64,000 nt of DNA from Chitinophaga ginsengisoli (GTDB lineage Bacteria; Bacteroidota; Bacteroidia; Chitinophagales; Chitinophagaceae). Below, piece after piece: positions 35,561 to 44,065 of the stretch. Both the position numbers and the translations under genes were made by a program. The stretch spans positions 1 through 64,000 of the forward strand of contig NZ_PYGK01000004.1 of NCBI RefSeq assembly GCF_003014595.1. The letters run 5' to 3'. The notes below the pieces were generated by a model that was not told the origin of the DNA, did not search any database, and worked only from the letters and a program-made list of their open reading frames with translations. The stretch's first letter is position 1, and each line of letters starts with the position of its first letter.

Positions 35561-37513
35561 ATGTTTAAAGGCTATTTCTATCTTTTTTTCTTGCTTTTGT
35601 TTATAAAGGGGAACATTACACTGGCGCAGGATTCCGTCATCGTATACCGGACACTCGATTCTGCCAGAACACTTCCCGGGGACACCAGTAAAGTAGACTG
35701 GCTTATAGATAAGGGTAAATCACTGGGACGGTACTTTGACAAACGTGGGATGGAAAACCTCTTTTTCCAGGAAGCAATAACCCTCTCTCAGCGTATTAAA
35801 TATACGCGGGGGATCTTCAATGCATATATTGAGACCGGCATTTCAAAAAGGAACAAATCCGAATACCTGCTCGCTGCCGATTATCATCAGAAAGCTGTTA
35901 AATATGCTGAGGAAGCAAAAAATGATCTCTGGCTCTGTAATGCCCTGAATAATACGGGGGTGGATTACCGGAGAATGGATGATCAGCTGGAAAAAGCATT
36001 TGATTACCACTTCAGGGCCCTCCAGCTGGCAGAAAAGATCAATGACGTCCGTAATATTTGCATTGCTATTAACAGTATTGGCAACATTAAACTCTCCACT
36101 GACAAGTATGCAGAGGCCATCAGTCACTTCGAAAAGGCCCTGGAACTGGAAAAACAAAGCAAAAATTCGCTGGGAGTAGCCATTAATCTTGGCAATATCG
36201 GTTACGCATACCAGGGACTGGGAAGGCTGGACCTCGCTATTGAATATTACAAGAAATCACTGGCGGTGAACCAGCAATTGAATAATAGTATAGGGCTGGC
36301 TATCTGTTATAATGCCCTTGGCTCTGCCTACAAGGAGAAAAAAGACTATGCACGCGCCCATGAATATCTGAATAAGGCCCTGGAAGTTAATGGGAATGTG
36401 GATGATAAAGTGCATATAGCCGAAAGTTATCTGAACATCGGTAAGCTGTGGAGCCTGCAGGGAAAATATGATGAAGCGCATAAATATTTCATGCAATGTA
36501 TTGACCTCTGCCAGACCTGGCGTTTCAAATACCTGCTGATGGAGGCTTATAAAGCCGTAGCGGATAATTATAAGGCAAAGGGAGATTTCAAGCGTTCCAT
36601 GGAAGCCATGGAAAAATCGCTGGTTTATAAAGATAGTCTGCTGCGGGAACAATCGTCACTGGCATGGGCTCAGACGCAAGCCGTATATGAGGTAGACCGT
36701 AAAGACAACCAGATCAAACTGTTGGAACATGATAAGCAGATAAGTGAACTGCGTACGAAACGTAACGTCGTATATACCCTGTCCATGGCCGGATTTGTGC
36801 TGATGCTGGCTATAGGCGGATTCTTTTATATCCGGCACAGGAACCTGGAGACCAATAAACAAACCCTGCAACTGGAGCTGCGGTCCCTGCGCGCGCAGAT
36901 GAATCCACACTTCATTTTCAACTCGTTAAGCTCCATTCACCGGTTTATCTGGAGCAACAACCAGGAAGAGGCTTCCGACTATCTGACCAAATTTTCCCGG
37001 TTGATGCGAATGATTCTTGATAATACGCAGTACACATTCATATCTTTGAATAAGGAACTGGAATCTTTACGCTTGTATCTTGACCTTGAAAAGCTGCGTT
37101 GTAATGATGTATTTGACTATCAGATCACTGTGGCCGAAGATGTTAACGAAGAGGAAGTAATGATCCCTCCGATGATCATTCAACCGTATGTAGAAAATGC
37201 TATCTGGCATGGATTGGTACACAAGTCCGGAAAAGGATTACTGGAAATAGCCATTTCAGTAAAAGGAAGAACCCTGACCTGCACGGTAACGGATAATGGT
37301 ATCGGGCGTAAAAAAGCAATAGAAATAAAGGAGAAAAAAGGACAAACCCATCGCTCAATGGGCATGAAAGTAACGGAAGGAAGAATCGACCTTATCAGAA
37401 AGATCAATAATACCAAAGAGGCAGATGTAAATATCACCGATCTGGAAGATGAAACTGGGAAAGCCCTGGGAACACAAGTGAAACTCATCTTACCGGTGGA
37501 ATTCATATTTTAA
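35561..37513 (+). CDS. TPR-containing LytS-type sensor histidine kinase
   Basis: From ATG 35561 this is 650 residues: a signal/anchor (FLLLFIKGNITLAQ), at least six TPR repeats (for example NLGNIGYAYQGLGRLDLAIE and NALGSAYKEKKDYARAHEYL), one membrane helix (TLSMAGFVLMLAIGGFFYI), a His_kinase domain with H450 in QMNPHFIFNSLSSI, and a HATPase end (NAIWHGLVHKSGKG, VTDNGIGRKKA). The periplasmic TPRs probably sense a ligand or protein and the kinase phosphorylates the LytTR regulator 20 bases downstream. GTG 35540 is an alternative start but ATG 35561 fits better. Confidence 0.9.
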   Translation: MFKGYFYLFFLLLFIKGNITLAQDSVIVYRTLDSARTLPGDTSKVDWLIDKGKSLGRYFDKRGMENLFFQEAITLSQRIKYTRGIFNAYIETGISKRNKSEYLLAADYHQKAVKYAEEAKNDLWLCNALNNTGVDYRRMDDQLEKAFDYHFRALQLAEKINDVRNICIAINSIGNIKLSTDKYAEAISHFEKALELEKQSKNSLGVAINLGNIGYAYQGLGRLDLAIEYYKKSLAVNQQLNNSIGLAICYNALGSAYKEKKDYARAHEYLNKALEVNGNVDDKVHIAESYLNIGKLWSLQGKYDEAHKYFMQCIDLCQTWRFKYLLMEAYKAVADNYKAKGDFKRSMEAMEKSLVYKDSLLREQSSLAWAQTQAVYEVDRKDNQIKLLEHDKQISELRTKRNVVYTLSMAGFVLMLAIGGFFYIRHRNLETNKQTLQLELRSLRAQMNPHFIFNSLSSIHRFIWSNNQEEASDYLTKFSRLMRMILDNTQYTFISLNKELESLRLYLDLEKLRCNDVFDYQITVAEDVNEEEVMIPPMIIQPYVENAIWHGLVHKSGKGLLEIAISVKGRTLTCTVTDNGIGRKKAIEIKEKKGQTHRSMGMKVTEGRIDLIRKINNTKEADVNITDLEDETGKALGTQVKLILPVEFIF

Positions 37514-37532
37514 AAAAACCTACAAAGACAGC

Positions 37533-38294
37533 ATGAGCGAAATTAAAGCAATCATCGTTGATGATGAGCAACACTGTATAGATGCTCTTCAGACAATGCT
37601 TCAGAAAAAATGCCCGGAAGTGACTGTACTGGGAGGAGTAAATAGTGTAAAAGAAGCGAAAGACCTGATTACCGAACTGCAGCCGGATGTAGTTTTCCTT
37701 GATGTTGAAATGCCTCACCAGAATGGCTTCGAACTGTTGAAGCTGTTTGATAAGATCACTTTTGATGTAATATTCACTACCGCCTATGAACAATATGCCT
37801 TGAAAGCTATCAAGTTCAATGCATTGGATTACCTGTTGAAGCCATTCAGTGTAAAAGAGTTGCAGGATGCTGTGCAGAAATGCATCAGTCGCCGTAACGG
37901 ACAAACAGAAACATCCACATCGCCGTTGGAAGTATTTCTGCAGAATATGAAGACCCTGCATCAGACACATAAGAAAATAGCCCTGCCTACCATTAACGGA
38001 TTGGTATTTATGCCGGTACAGAATATTGTACGTTGTGAATCCACTGGTAACTATACCCGTATCTTCTTTACAGATAAGAAGAACCTGATGGTATCAAGAC
38101 CACTGAAAGAATTTGAGGAGTTACTGACAGATGTTGACTTTTTTAGGGTACATAATTCCCATCTGATCAATTTGCAGCAGATGCAATCCTATATACAGGG
38201 TGAGGGCGGATTTGCACTGATGAGTGATGGCACACAGGTGGAAATCTCCCGCAGGAGGAAAGCAGATTTCCTGAAAAAGGCGATGCAGTTCTAA
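37533..38294 (+). CDS. LytTR-family response regulator
   Basis: This 253-residue protein has a receiver domain (IKAIIVDDEQHCIDALQTML; phospho-acceptor D57 in VVFLDVEMPHQNG; Lys in YLLKPFSVKE) and a C-terminal LytTR DNA-binding domain (MPVQNIVRCESTGNYTRIFF, then FFRVHNSHLINLQQM). It pairs with the upstream kinase as one operon. Regulated genes cannot be told from the window; the fibre cluster is a neighbour but has no visible LytTR site that I can support. Confidence 0.93.
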   Translation: MSEIKAIIVDDEQHCIDALQTMLQKKCPEVTVLGGVNSVKEAKDLITELQPDVVFLDVEMPHQNGFELLKLFDKITFDVIFTTAYEQYALKAIKFNALDYLLKPFSVKELQDAVQKCISRRNGQTETSTSPLEVFLQNMKTLHQTHKKIALPTINGLVFMPVQNIVRCESTGNYTRIFFTDKKNLMVSRPLKEFEELLTDVDFFRVHNSHLINLQQMQSYIQGEGGFALMSDGTQVEISRRRKADFLKKAMQF

Positions 38295-38455
38295 CCAGAT
38301 TTAATCTGTTTTACGCCACTTACAGGAAATAGACCACCGGATAATAAGTCTCTGTTGCGCGCTTATCGCCTAACAGCTAATTTTGGTTCAGGTTTAAACT
38401 TATTACTATATAAAATTTTTTTTCTCTGCATTACTAGCATTGATTAGCCCCAAAG

Positions 38456-38483
38456 AAAAAAGACACCACCAGGTGTCTTTTTT
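38456..38483. terminator. Bidirectional terminator, LytTR regulator/ispH
   Basis: AAAAAGACACC pairs with GGTGTCTTTTT over ACCA. A and T runs on the two sides serve the convergent genes. Confidence 0.8.
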
Positions 38484-38519
38484 ACTTTTTAGTAATATCT
38501 ACGGTAAATAAAGTCAGTC

Positions 38520-39746
38520 TCAGGCAAAGGTTGCCGCCAGTTCTTCCATTTTATATTCCAGGTCATAAAAGGAGAGCAATTTCCTGATCACTGCTTCTAC
38601 CAATGCATCCGGGCAGGAGGCGCCGCTTGTCAGCAGGATGGTCACCGGTTCCTTTGCAGGCAGGAAAGAGAGGCTATGCAGTTCCTGTTTGTGATGAAAG
38701 TCCCAGTGATATACTTCATTGGCTGCTACCAGTTTTTCATCTGAAGAGATGAAGTAGGTGGGCAGTTTTACTTCACAAAGTTCTACCAGGTGGGAGGTAT
38801 TAGAACTGTTGTACCCGCCTACGACAATAGCGAGGTCTGCTTCTTCCTGTAACAGGCCGGTTACTGCGCTCTGGTTATCATTGGTAGCATAGCAAAGCGT
38901 GTCGCGGGTATCGGCAAAACGCTCACTTACGTTCTCCGCACTGAGGGCATACCTGTCCATGATCACGTTTTTGATATAATCAGCAATGGCCTGTGTTTCC
39001 GTAGCCAGCATAGTGGTCTGGTTCACAACACCAACGCGCTGGAGGTCACGTGTTACATCGAAACCTTCGGAATATTGTCCTTTGAACAGGGAGTAAAACC
39101 CGTCGACCGGTCTTTCTCCGGTAATGAAGGTTGCCAGCTCGCGTGCTTCTTCCATATCTTTTACCACCACAGTAGGCGTATTACTGCGGCTATGGGAGAA
39201 TGTAGCGCGGGTTTCTTCATGTCCGGGTTTACCGTGTACGATCACGGTATAGGACTGTTGTCCGATTTGTTCTGCCTTATTCCAGACCCTTTCCACAAAA
39301 GGACAGGTCGTATTGTACTGCAGTGGAGCAATGCCCAGGGAAGTCAGTTTCGATTCTATTTCCAGGGTAGTACCAAAGGCAGGGATGATCACAATATCTT
39401 CCGGCGTCAGTTCTTCCCAGGGTACCAGCTGTTTACCGGCGGTATCCATGATGAATTGGACGCCTTTGGCCAGCAGGTCGTTATTTACATGCGGGTTATG
39501 GATCATTTCGCTCAGCAGGAAGATCCTTTTGCCAGGATTCTCATCTACTGTCCTAAAAGCGATCTCGATGGCATTTTCCACGCCGTAGCAAAAGCCAAAG
39601 TGGCGGGCCAGCAATATCTTCAGGGGACCAAAATCCAGTACAGTAGGTGTAAAATCCTTCTTCATGCGGTCCTGCTGCTTACGGCGGTTTTTGATAGCCG
39701 TGATCAGCGGACTGCGATATATAATCGGAACGTTGAATGTTTTCAT
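38520..39746 (-). CDS. ispH: 4-hydroxy-3-methylbut-2-enyl diphosphate reductase
   Basis: From ATG 39746 this is 408 residues, the long Bacteroidota form (MKTFNVPIIYRSPLITAIKN...). Three iron-sulfur cysteines are visible: HFGFCYGVENA, NTTCPFVERVWN and SGASCPDALVEA. It catalyses the last MEP-pathway step to IPP and DMAPP. The frame is open to 39821, but that extension overlaps the rhomboid gene and lies upstream of the promoter element at 39755-39762. The start therefore lies nearly at the transcript's 5' end. Confidence 0.93.
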   Translation of the reverse strand: MKTFNVPIIYRSPLITAIKNRRKQQDRMKKDFTPTVLDFGPLKILLARHFGFCYGVENAIEIAFRTVDENPGKRIFLLSEMIHNPHVNNDLLAKGVQFIMDTAGKQLVPWEELTPEDIVIIPAFGTTLEIESKLTSLGIAPLQYNTTCPFVERVWNKAEQIGQQSYTVIVHGKPGHEETRATFSHSRSNTPTVVVKDMEEARELATFITGERPVDGFYSLFKGQYSEGFDVTRDLQRVGVVNQTTMLATETQAIADYIKNVIMDRYALSAENVSERFADTRDTLCYATNDNQSAVTGLLQEEADLAIVVGGYNSSNTSHLVELCEVKLPTYFISSDEKLVAANEVYHWDFHHKQELHSLSFLPAKEPVTILLTSGASCPDALVEAVIRKLLSFYDLEYKMEELAATFA

Positions 39747-39754
39747 CTTGGCGG

Positions 39755-39762
39755 CAAAGTTA
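39755..39762 (-). promoter_or_regulatory. -7 element of ispH (TAACTTTG)
   Basis: The minus strand has TAACTTTG here, the Bacteroidota -7 consensus, only nine bases before ATG 39746, so ispH mRNA is predicted to be leaderless or nearly so. Confidence 0.6.
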
Positions 39763-39793
39763 CATATTTTGAATGGCTGGTATACATGGCCGG

Positions 39794-40669
39794 TTATTCC
39801 TGGCTCATTTTCTTCAGCCATGCTCTTTCTTCCGGGCTAAGGCTGTCTATGCCGTTGTCGTTTATTTTATCGAGCAGCTGGTCCAGCCGGAGCTGTTTAT
39901 TTTCCTCCTGGCTGGGCTTTACGAGCTTAAGGGGAGACTTTTTAGGCTTAAATGAGCGTTTGGGTGTTTCTACCTGCAGACGGCGGTTAAACAGCCAGAT
40001 AAGCGGCTGGCAGATATCCGTACCATTATTCAGCAATTTGATATAGACAAAGCCGGTCAATGCCCCACCCATATGGGCTACGATGCCGCCTACATTCCCC
40101 TGGGTAAGGGAGATCAGGTCAAGTATAATTACAACAAGTGCGAGCCATTTGAGGCGGATGGAACCGATAAAGAGCAGGCCGATCTCGTAGTTGGGCAGTT
40201 TGGTAGCACAGGCTATCAACAGGGCCATAACGGATGCAGAGGCACCGATCATGGGAGCATTGGCACCGCCAAAGGCGAGGTTGTATACGAGCAGATAGGC
40301 AGCACCCCCCATGACGCCTCCCAGTAGGTAAAGTGGTAATACCCGCTGATTACCGAGGAAAGACCTGAAGATGTTACCGAACCAGTAGAGGTTCAGCATA
40401 TTGAAGAGTATATGTAAAAATTCCAGATGTGTGAACATGTAGGTCAATAAACCCCATGGCTTCCGGAGGAAGGCAAACACATTTGCGTGGAGGGAAAGAT
40501 TATCAAAAAGAAAAGTGGAAAGGAAGTCTGTGGTTGGTGCGATTCTGCCGATCAGGTACACAGTTCCCATGACGAGGAAAACAATTACATTCCAGAAAAG
40601 AAGATGGTTAATTGTATTTCCCTGTCTAAGCCAATAGCGAATATCAGAGCTGAATGAGGTCCCGTTCAT
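39794..40669 (-). CDS. Rhomboid-family intramembrane serine protease
   Basis: This 291-residue protein has six membrane segments in rhomboid order. HLEFLHILFNMLNLYWFG carries the conserved His/Asn of helix 2, GASAS (S144) is the catalytic serine on helix 4, and AHMGGALTG (H199) is the catalytic histidine on helix 6. The cytosolic C-terminal tail is charged (KRSFKPKKSPLKLVKPSQEE). It would cleave membrane proteins; substrates are unknown. The stop lies about 50 bases upstream of the ispH start. Confidence 0.9.
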   Translation of the reverse strand: MNGTSFSSDIRYWLRQGNTINHLLFWNVIVFLVMGTVYLIGRIAPTTDFLSTFLFDNLSLHANVFAFLRKPWGLLTYMFTHLEFLHILFNMLNLYWFGNIFRSFLGNQRVLPLYLLGGVMGGAAYLLVYNLAFGGANAPMIGASASVMALLIACATKLPNYEIGLLFIGSIRLKWLALVVIILDLISLTQGNVGGIVAHMGGALTGFVYIKLLNNGTDICQPLIWLFNRRLQVETPKRSFKPKKSPLKLVKPSQEENKQLRLDQLLDKINDNGIDSLSPEERAWLKKMSQE

Positions 40670-40791
40670 ACTTGAAAATTAGTACAAAATCTGCAATCGG
40701 GAATCTATTTAACAGCACATTTTTTTAGAGCAAATTATACCCCGATGAAGGGGAGGGAAGAAGGGGGCTTAATGTGTTAAACATGTGAAAA

Positions 40792-40825
40792 TTGCTTATT
40801 TTTTAATGATTATTAAGTATCTTTG
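40792..40825 (+). promoter_or_regulatory. rpsA promoter (TTG ... TATCTTTG)
   Basis: A TTG at 40792-40794 and TATCTTTG at 40818-40825 match the -33/-7 pattern with a somewhat long spacer. Transcription should begin near 40831, about 60 bases before the gene. Confidence 0.65.
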
Positions 40826-40891
40826 CCGTCCAATTAAAACTTTCGGGCCTAAAATCCGGAAGAATTTTATTACAAAAGGAGGAACCAAATT

Positions 40892-42787
40892 TTGGCAGAA
40901 AACAACATTACTAACGAACAAAACGCTGAACAACAGGTGCCTGCAGCAGCAGCTCAGGTAGAAACAGCGACAAAAAAGGCGCCTGTTGTAGAAACCGCTC
41001 ACGATGACTTCGACTGGAGCGTGGACAAACGCAATGTATCTTCTTACAGCAAAGAAGAGAAAGCGAAGTACGATGAAACGTACGACAACACTTTTAAAGT
41101 GATCGAAGAAAACGGCCTGCTCACAGGTACCGTAGTTGGCTTGACCAAAACGGACGTTGTGATCAACATCGGCTTCAAATCTGACGGTCTGATCTCTCTG
41201 AACGAATTCCGCGATCTGCAGGGACTGAAAGTAGGTGATGAAGTAGAAGTACTGGTTGTTGAAAAAGAAGACCGCGATGGTAACCTGCACCTGAGCCGTA
41301 AACAAGCTCGCCAACAGCGTGCATGGGAAAAAATCGTGGAAGTTTACAAAACCGGCGAAGTGGTTACTGGTACTGTTACCAGCAAAACCAAGGGCGGCTT
41401 GATCGTAGACGTTTATGGTATGGAAACATTCCTGCCAGGTTCTCAGATCGATGTTAAGCCTGTTACCGACTACGACCAGTTTGTAGGCAAAACAATGGAA
41501 TTCAAGGTGGTTAAGGTTAACGAGGCCATCAGGAACGCAGTTGTTTCACACAAAGCGCTTATCGAAAGCGATATCGAACAGCAGAGAGTGGATATTATCT
41601 CCAAACTGGAAAAAGGCCAGGTATTGGAAGGTACTATCAAAAATATCACGGATTTCGGCGCATTCATCGACCTGGGTGGTCTGGATGGTCTGCTGTACAT
41701 CACCGACATCAGCTGGGGACGTATCTCTCACCCAAGCGAAGTACTCCAGATGGATCAGAAGATCAATGTGGTGGTACTGGACTTCGACGACGAGAAAAAA
41801 CGTATCAGCCTTGGTTACAAACAACTTACTCCTCACCCATGGGATACCCTGCCTGCACACATCACTGAAGGTGCGCGCGTAAAAGGTAAGGTAGTGAACA
41901 TCGAAGATTACGGTGCATTCCTGGAAATTCTGCCTGGTGTAGAAGGTCTGGTACACGTATCTGAGATCTCCTGGGCTTCTACTCCTATCAATGCTAAAGA
42001 ATTCTTCAAATTAGGTGAAGAATACGAAGCAGTGGTAGTGACCCTGAGCAAGGAAGAGCGTAAGATGAGCCTGTCTATCAAGCAACTGACAGAAGATCCT
42101 TGGGCTACTATCGAAACTAAATTCCCGCTGGACAGCCGTCACAAAGGTATCGTGAAGAACATCACTCCTTATGGCGTATTCGTTGAGCTGGAAACTGGTA
42201 TCGGTGGTATGATCCACATCTCTGACCTGAGCTGGATCAAACGCTTCAACCACCCAAGTGAGTACACTAAAGTGGGTAGCGAGATCGAAGTGGTAATCCT
42301 GGGTATTGACAAGGATAACCGTAAACTGAGCCTGGGCCACAAACAGATTGAAGAAGATCCTTGGAACACTTTCGAAACTATCTTCCCGATTGGATCCGTT
42401 CATGAAGGTACTGTAGTGAAGAAAGATGAAAAAGGCGCTACTGTTCAACTGCAGTATGGTCTGGAAGCTTACGCTCCTGCCCGTCACCTGCGCACTGAAG
42501 ATGAGAAACCTATCAGCGTTGAAGATGTGAAAGAATTCATGATCATTGAATTCGACCGCAGCGAAAAACGTATACTGGTATCTCATACAAGAGTGTGGGA
42601 ACAGGCTAAAAACGAGGAGAAAGAAGCAGTTGCCAAAGAAAAGAGAGCTGACGCTGACAAAACTCGTAAGGCTGTGAAAACCATCCAGAGCAAAGTAGAA
42701 AAAGCTACTCTTGGCGACCTGGGTGCACTGGCTGAACTGAGAGAGAAGCTGAAGAAAGATGAAGGCGACGAGAAGAAAGGTGAATAA
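40892..42787 (+). CDS. rpsA: 30S ribosomal protein S1
   Basis: This 631-residue S1 has six S1 repeats; successive ones start near TGTVVGLTKTDVVINIG, GTVTSKTKGGLIVDV, GTIKNITDFGAFIDLG, GKVVNIEDYGAFLEI, GIVKNITPYGVFVELE and GTVVKKDEKGATVQL. It binds mRNA and helps initiate translation. The gene starts with TTG at 40892 behind an AAAGGAGG Shine-Dalgarno sequence (from 40875), rare in this phylum. The N-terminal 45 residues are Gln/Ala-rich and disordered. A strong terminator follows. Confidence 0.97.
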   Translation: MAENNITNEQNAEQQVPAAAAQVETATKKAPVVETAHDDFDWSVDKRNVSSYSKEEKAKYDETYDNTFKVIEENGLLTGTVVGLTKTDVVINIGFKSDGLISLNEFRDLQGLKVGDEVEVLVVEKEDRDGNLHLSRKQARQQRAWEKIVEVYKTGEVVTGTVTSKTKGGLIVDVYGMETFLPGSQIDVKPVTDYDQFVGKTMEFKVVKVNEAIRNAVVSHKALIESDIEQQRVDIISKLEKGQVLEGTIKNITDFGAFIDLGGLDGLLYITDISWGRISHPSEVLQMDQKINVVVLDFDDEKKRISLGYKQLTPHPWDTLPAHITEGARVKGKVVNIEDYGAFLEILPGVEGLVHVSEISWASTPINAKEFFKLGEEYEAVVVTLSKEERKMSLSIKQLTEDPWATIETKFPLDSRHKGIVKNITPYGVFVELETGIGGMIHISDLSWIKRFNHPSEYTKVGSEIEVVILGIDKDNRKLSLGHKQIEEDPWNTFETIFPIGSVHEGTVVKKDEKGATVQLQYGLEAYAPARHLRTEDEKPISVEDVKEFMIIEFDRSEKRILVSHTRVWEQAKNEEKEAVAKEKRADADKTRKAVKTIQSKVEKATLGDLGALAELREKLKKDEGDEKKGE

Positions 42788-42810
42788 GCTTTTTAGGTTG
42801 TTGAAATACA

Positions 42811-42850
42811 AAGAAGGGTGTTCCGGTAACGGGACACCCTTCTTCTTTTA
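42811..42850. terminator. Bidirectional terminator, rpsA/HAD
   Basis: AAGAAGGGTGTTCC pairs with GGGACACCCTTCTT over GGTAAC with one mismatch, followed by CTTTT. It separates the convergent rpsA and HAD genes. Confidence 0.8.
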
Positions 42851-42896
42851 TAGCATTGCTGATGTTGTAGCTTTATCTGCTGCCTTCGTCCCGGCT

Positions 42897-43556
42897 TTAG
42901 GCCTGCAGACGAGCTAATATCTCATCATTAAATTCCAGCAGGGAATCCAGCTGTACGTCTGCCAATGCATACCGCTTGTTCTGACGGTTATGTGCTTCAG
43001 GTACAACCACCGTTTTCATGCGTGCAGCTTTAGCGGCTGTCATGCCTGTTACTGAATCTTCAAAAGCCAGACACTCCAGCGGTGTGCTGCCCAGTTTTTT
43101 AGCACAGGCCAGGTATACTGCCGGATGAGGTTTGCCATGCGATTCAAATTCTGCTGAAGAAATAGCATGGAACCTGTCCCTGATACCCATATGGTCAACT
43201 GCAGATTCTATAAGACGTAGGGGAGAAGAGGATGCCAGTCCGATTTTGAAGTTCTTTTTTGTGAAATAGTCCAGTATGTATTCCAGTCCCTCCATTGCCT
43301 CACCTTCTGCCAGTATCTTGTTGATAACAGCATCAATTATCTCGTTGGTAACCTGCTGATTATCTTTTCCTTCCCACTTAAAATAATTCTGCCAGTAATC
43401 CACTACTTCTGCTGTCCGGAGGCCGGTAGTATGACTGGTCAATTCCGCGGAGAGCTCTACCCCAACCGTCGCAAAGACCTCTCTCATGGCTCTTCCCCAA
43501 AGTGGCTCAGAATCTATCAATAACCCGTCCATATCAAAAATCACCGTATTTATCAT
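42897..43556 (-). CDS. hxpB: HAD-superfamily phosphatase, HxpB/beta-PGM-like
   Basis: This 219-residue HAD hydrolase has motif I DMDGLLIDSEP (nucleophile Asp in FDMDG), motif II LASSSP, the Lys in HGKPHPAVYL, and motif III FEDSVTGMTAAKAA. The cap is helical, as in the 2-deoxyglucose-6-phosphatase/beta-phosphoglucomutase subgroup. It likely removes phosphate from hexitol or hexose phosphates; the exact substrate cannot be read from sequence. A TAACTTTG element lies at 43582-43589 on the minus strand. Confidence 0.85.
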   Translation of the reverse strand: MINTVIFDMDGLLIDSEPLWGRAMREVFATVGVELSAELTSHTTGLRTAEVVDYWQNYFKWEGKDNQQVTNEIIDAVINKILAEGEAMEGLEYILDYFTKKNFKIGLASSSPLRLIESAVDHMGIRDRFHAISSAEFESHGKPHPAVYLACAKKLGSTPLECLAFEDSVTGMTAAKAARMKTVVVPEAHNRQNKRYALADVQLDSLLEFNDEILARLQA

Positions 43557-43792
43557 GCGCTTTTCATTTGTTCTTGCGTCGCAAAGTTAAGACAGAGAGG
43601 GGAGAAAGTAATACAGCGCGTTGTCAGCATAAATAATAGTTATCCTGTATAATCATTGGTTATGACAGTAGGAGCGTGCAGGGAGTCTACTTTCCAGTAC
43701 AGGCAGGCATACCAGCAGATTCCGGGAAAATATACCGTTCCGGCCGGTCTTGAAAAGGGCTGTCCCTCCCCGTTTTAGGGGGCAAAATTACT

Positions 43793-43823
43793 TTTGGAAT
43801 TCTGACCTATATTTTTAACTTTG
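43793..43823 (+). promoter_or_regulatory. Promoter of the sulfite reductase operon
   Basis: TTTG at 43793-43796 and TAACTTTG at 43816-43823 are separated by 19 bases, matching the Bacteroidota consensus. The start point falls near 43830, giving a leader of about 235 bases before the first gene. Confidence 0.75.
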
Positions 43824-43856
43824 TAATAGTCTACTAAACTAATGGGAAATATAGGA

Positions 43857-43922
43857 ATGAATAGCAGGTTTTTGTGTCGTGGATGCCATTGCTCCGTTGC
43901 GATGGTAGCCATGGAGGCGTAG
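43857..43922 (+). CDS. Cys-rich leader peptide of the sulfite reductase operon
   Basis: ATG 43857 opens a 21-codon frame reading MNSRFLCRGCHCSVAMVAME plus Ala, stop TAG 43920-43922. Three Cys codons fall within six positions (43875, 43884, 43890), and Met codons follow (43902, 43911). An in-frame ATG at 43842 would extend it by five residues. Such clustered codons are the hallmark of a ribosome-mediated attenuator sensing charged tRNA-Cys. The peptide lies just downstream of the promoter and 41 bases before the terminator hairpin. It is too short to be a working enzyme; its role is inferred to be regulatory. Confidence 0.7.
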   Translation: MNSRFLCRGCHCSVAMVAMEA

Positions 43923-43963
43923 ATGTATAAGGAAATTGATCAATCGGAATCAAATCAAAATAT

Positions 43964-44002
43964 ACAGAGCCTCCGACTTAATGTGCGGGGGCTCTGTGTT
44001 TT
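43964..44002 (+). terminator. Attenuator terminator with antiterminator alternative
   Basis: The 5' arm (43964-43975, ACAGAGCCTCCG) and the 3' arm (43986-43997, CGGGGGCTCTGT) make 12 consecutive pairs with one G-U, followed by GTTTT. GCCTCC at 43969-43974 can instead pair with GGAGGC at 43913-43918 near the leader peptide's end, which would block the terminator. A further hairpin, TGCCAT 43884-43889 with ATGGTA 43902-43907, is available when the ribosome is not stalled. Confidence 0.8.
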
Positions 44003-44065
44003 ATAGAAGATAAGGAAGTATAACGTTTTAACATCTGATAATTTACCACCAAGAAAATATTCACT

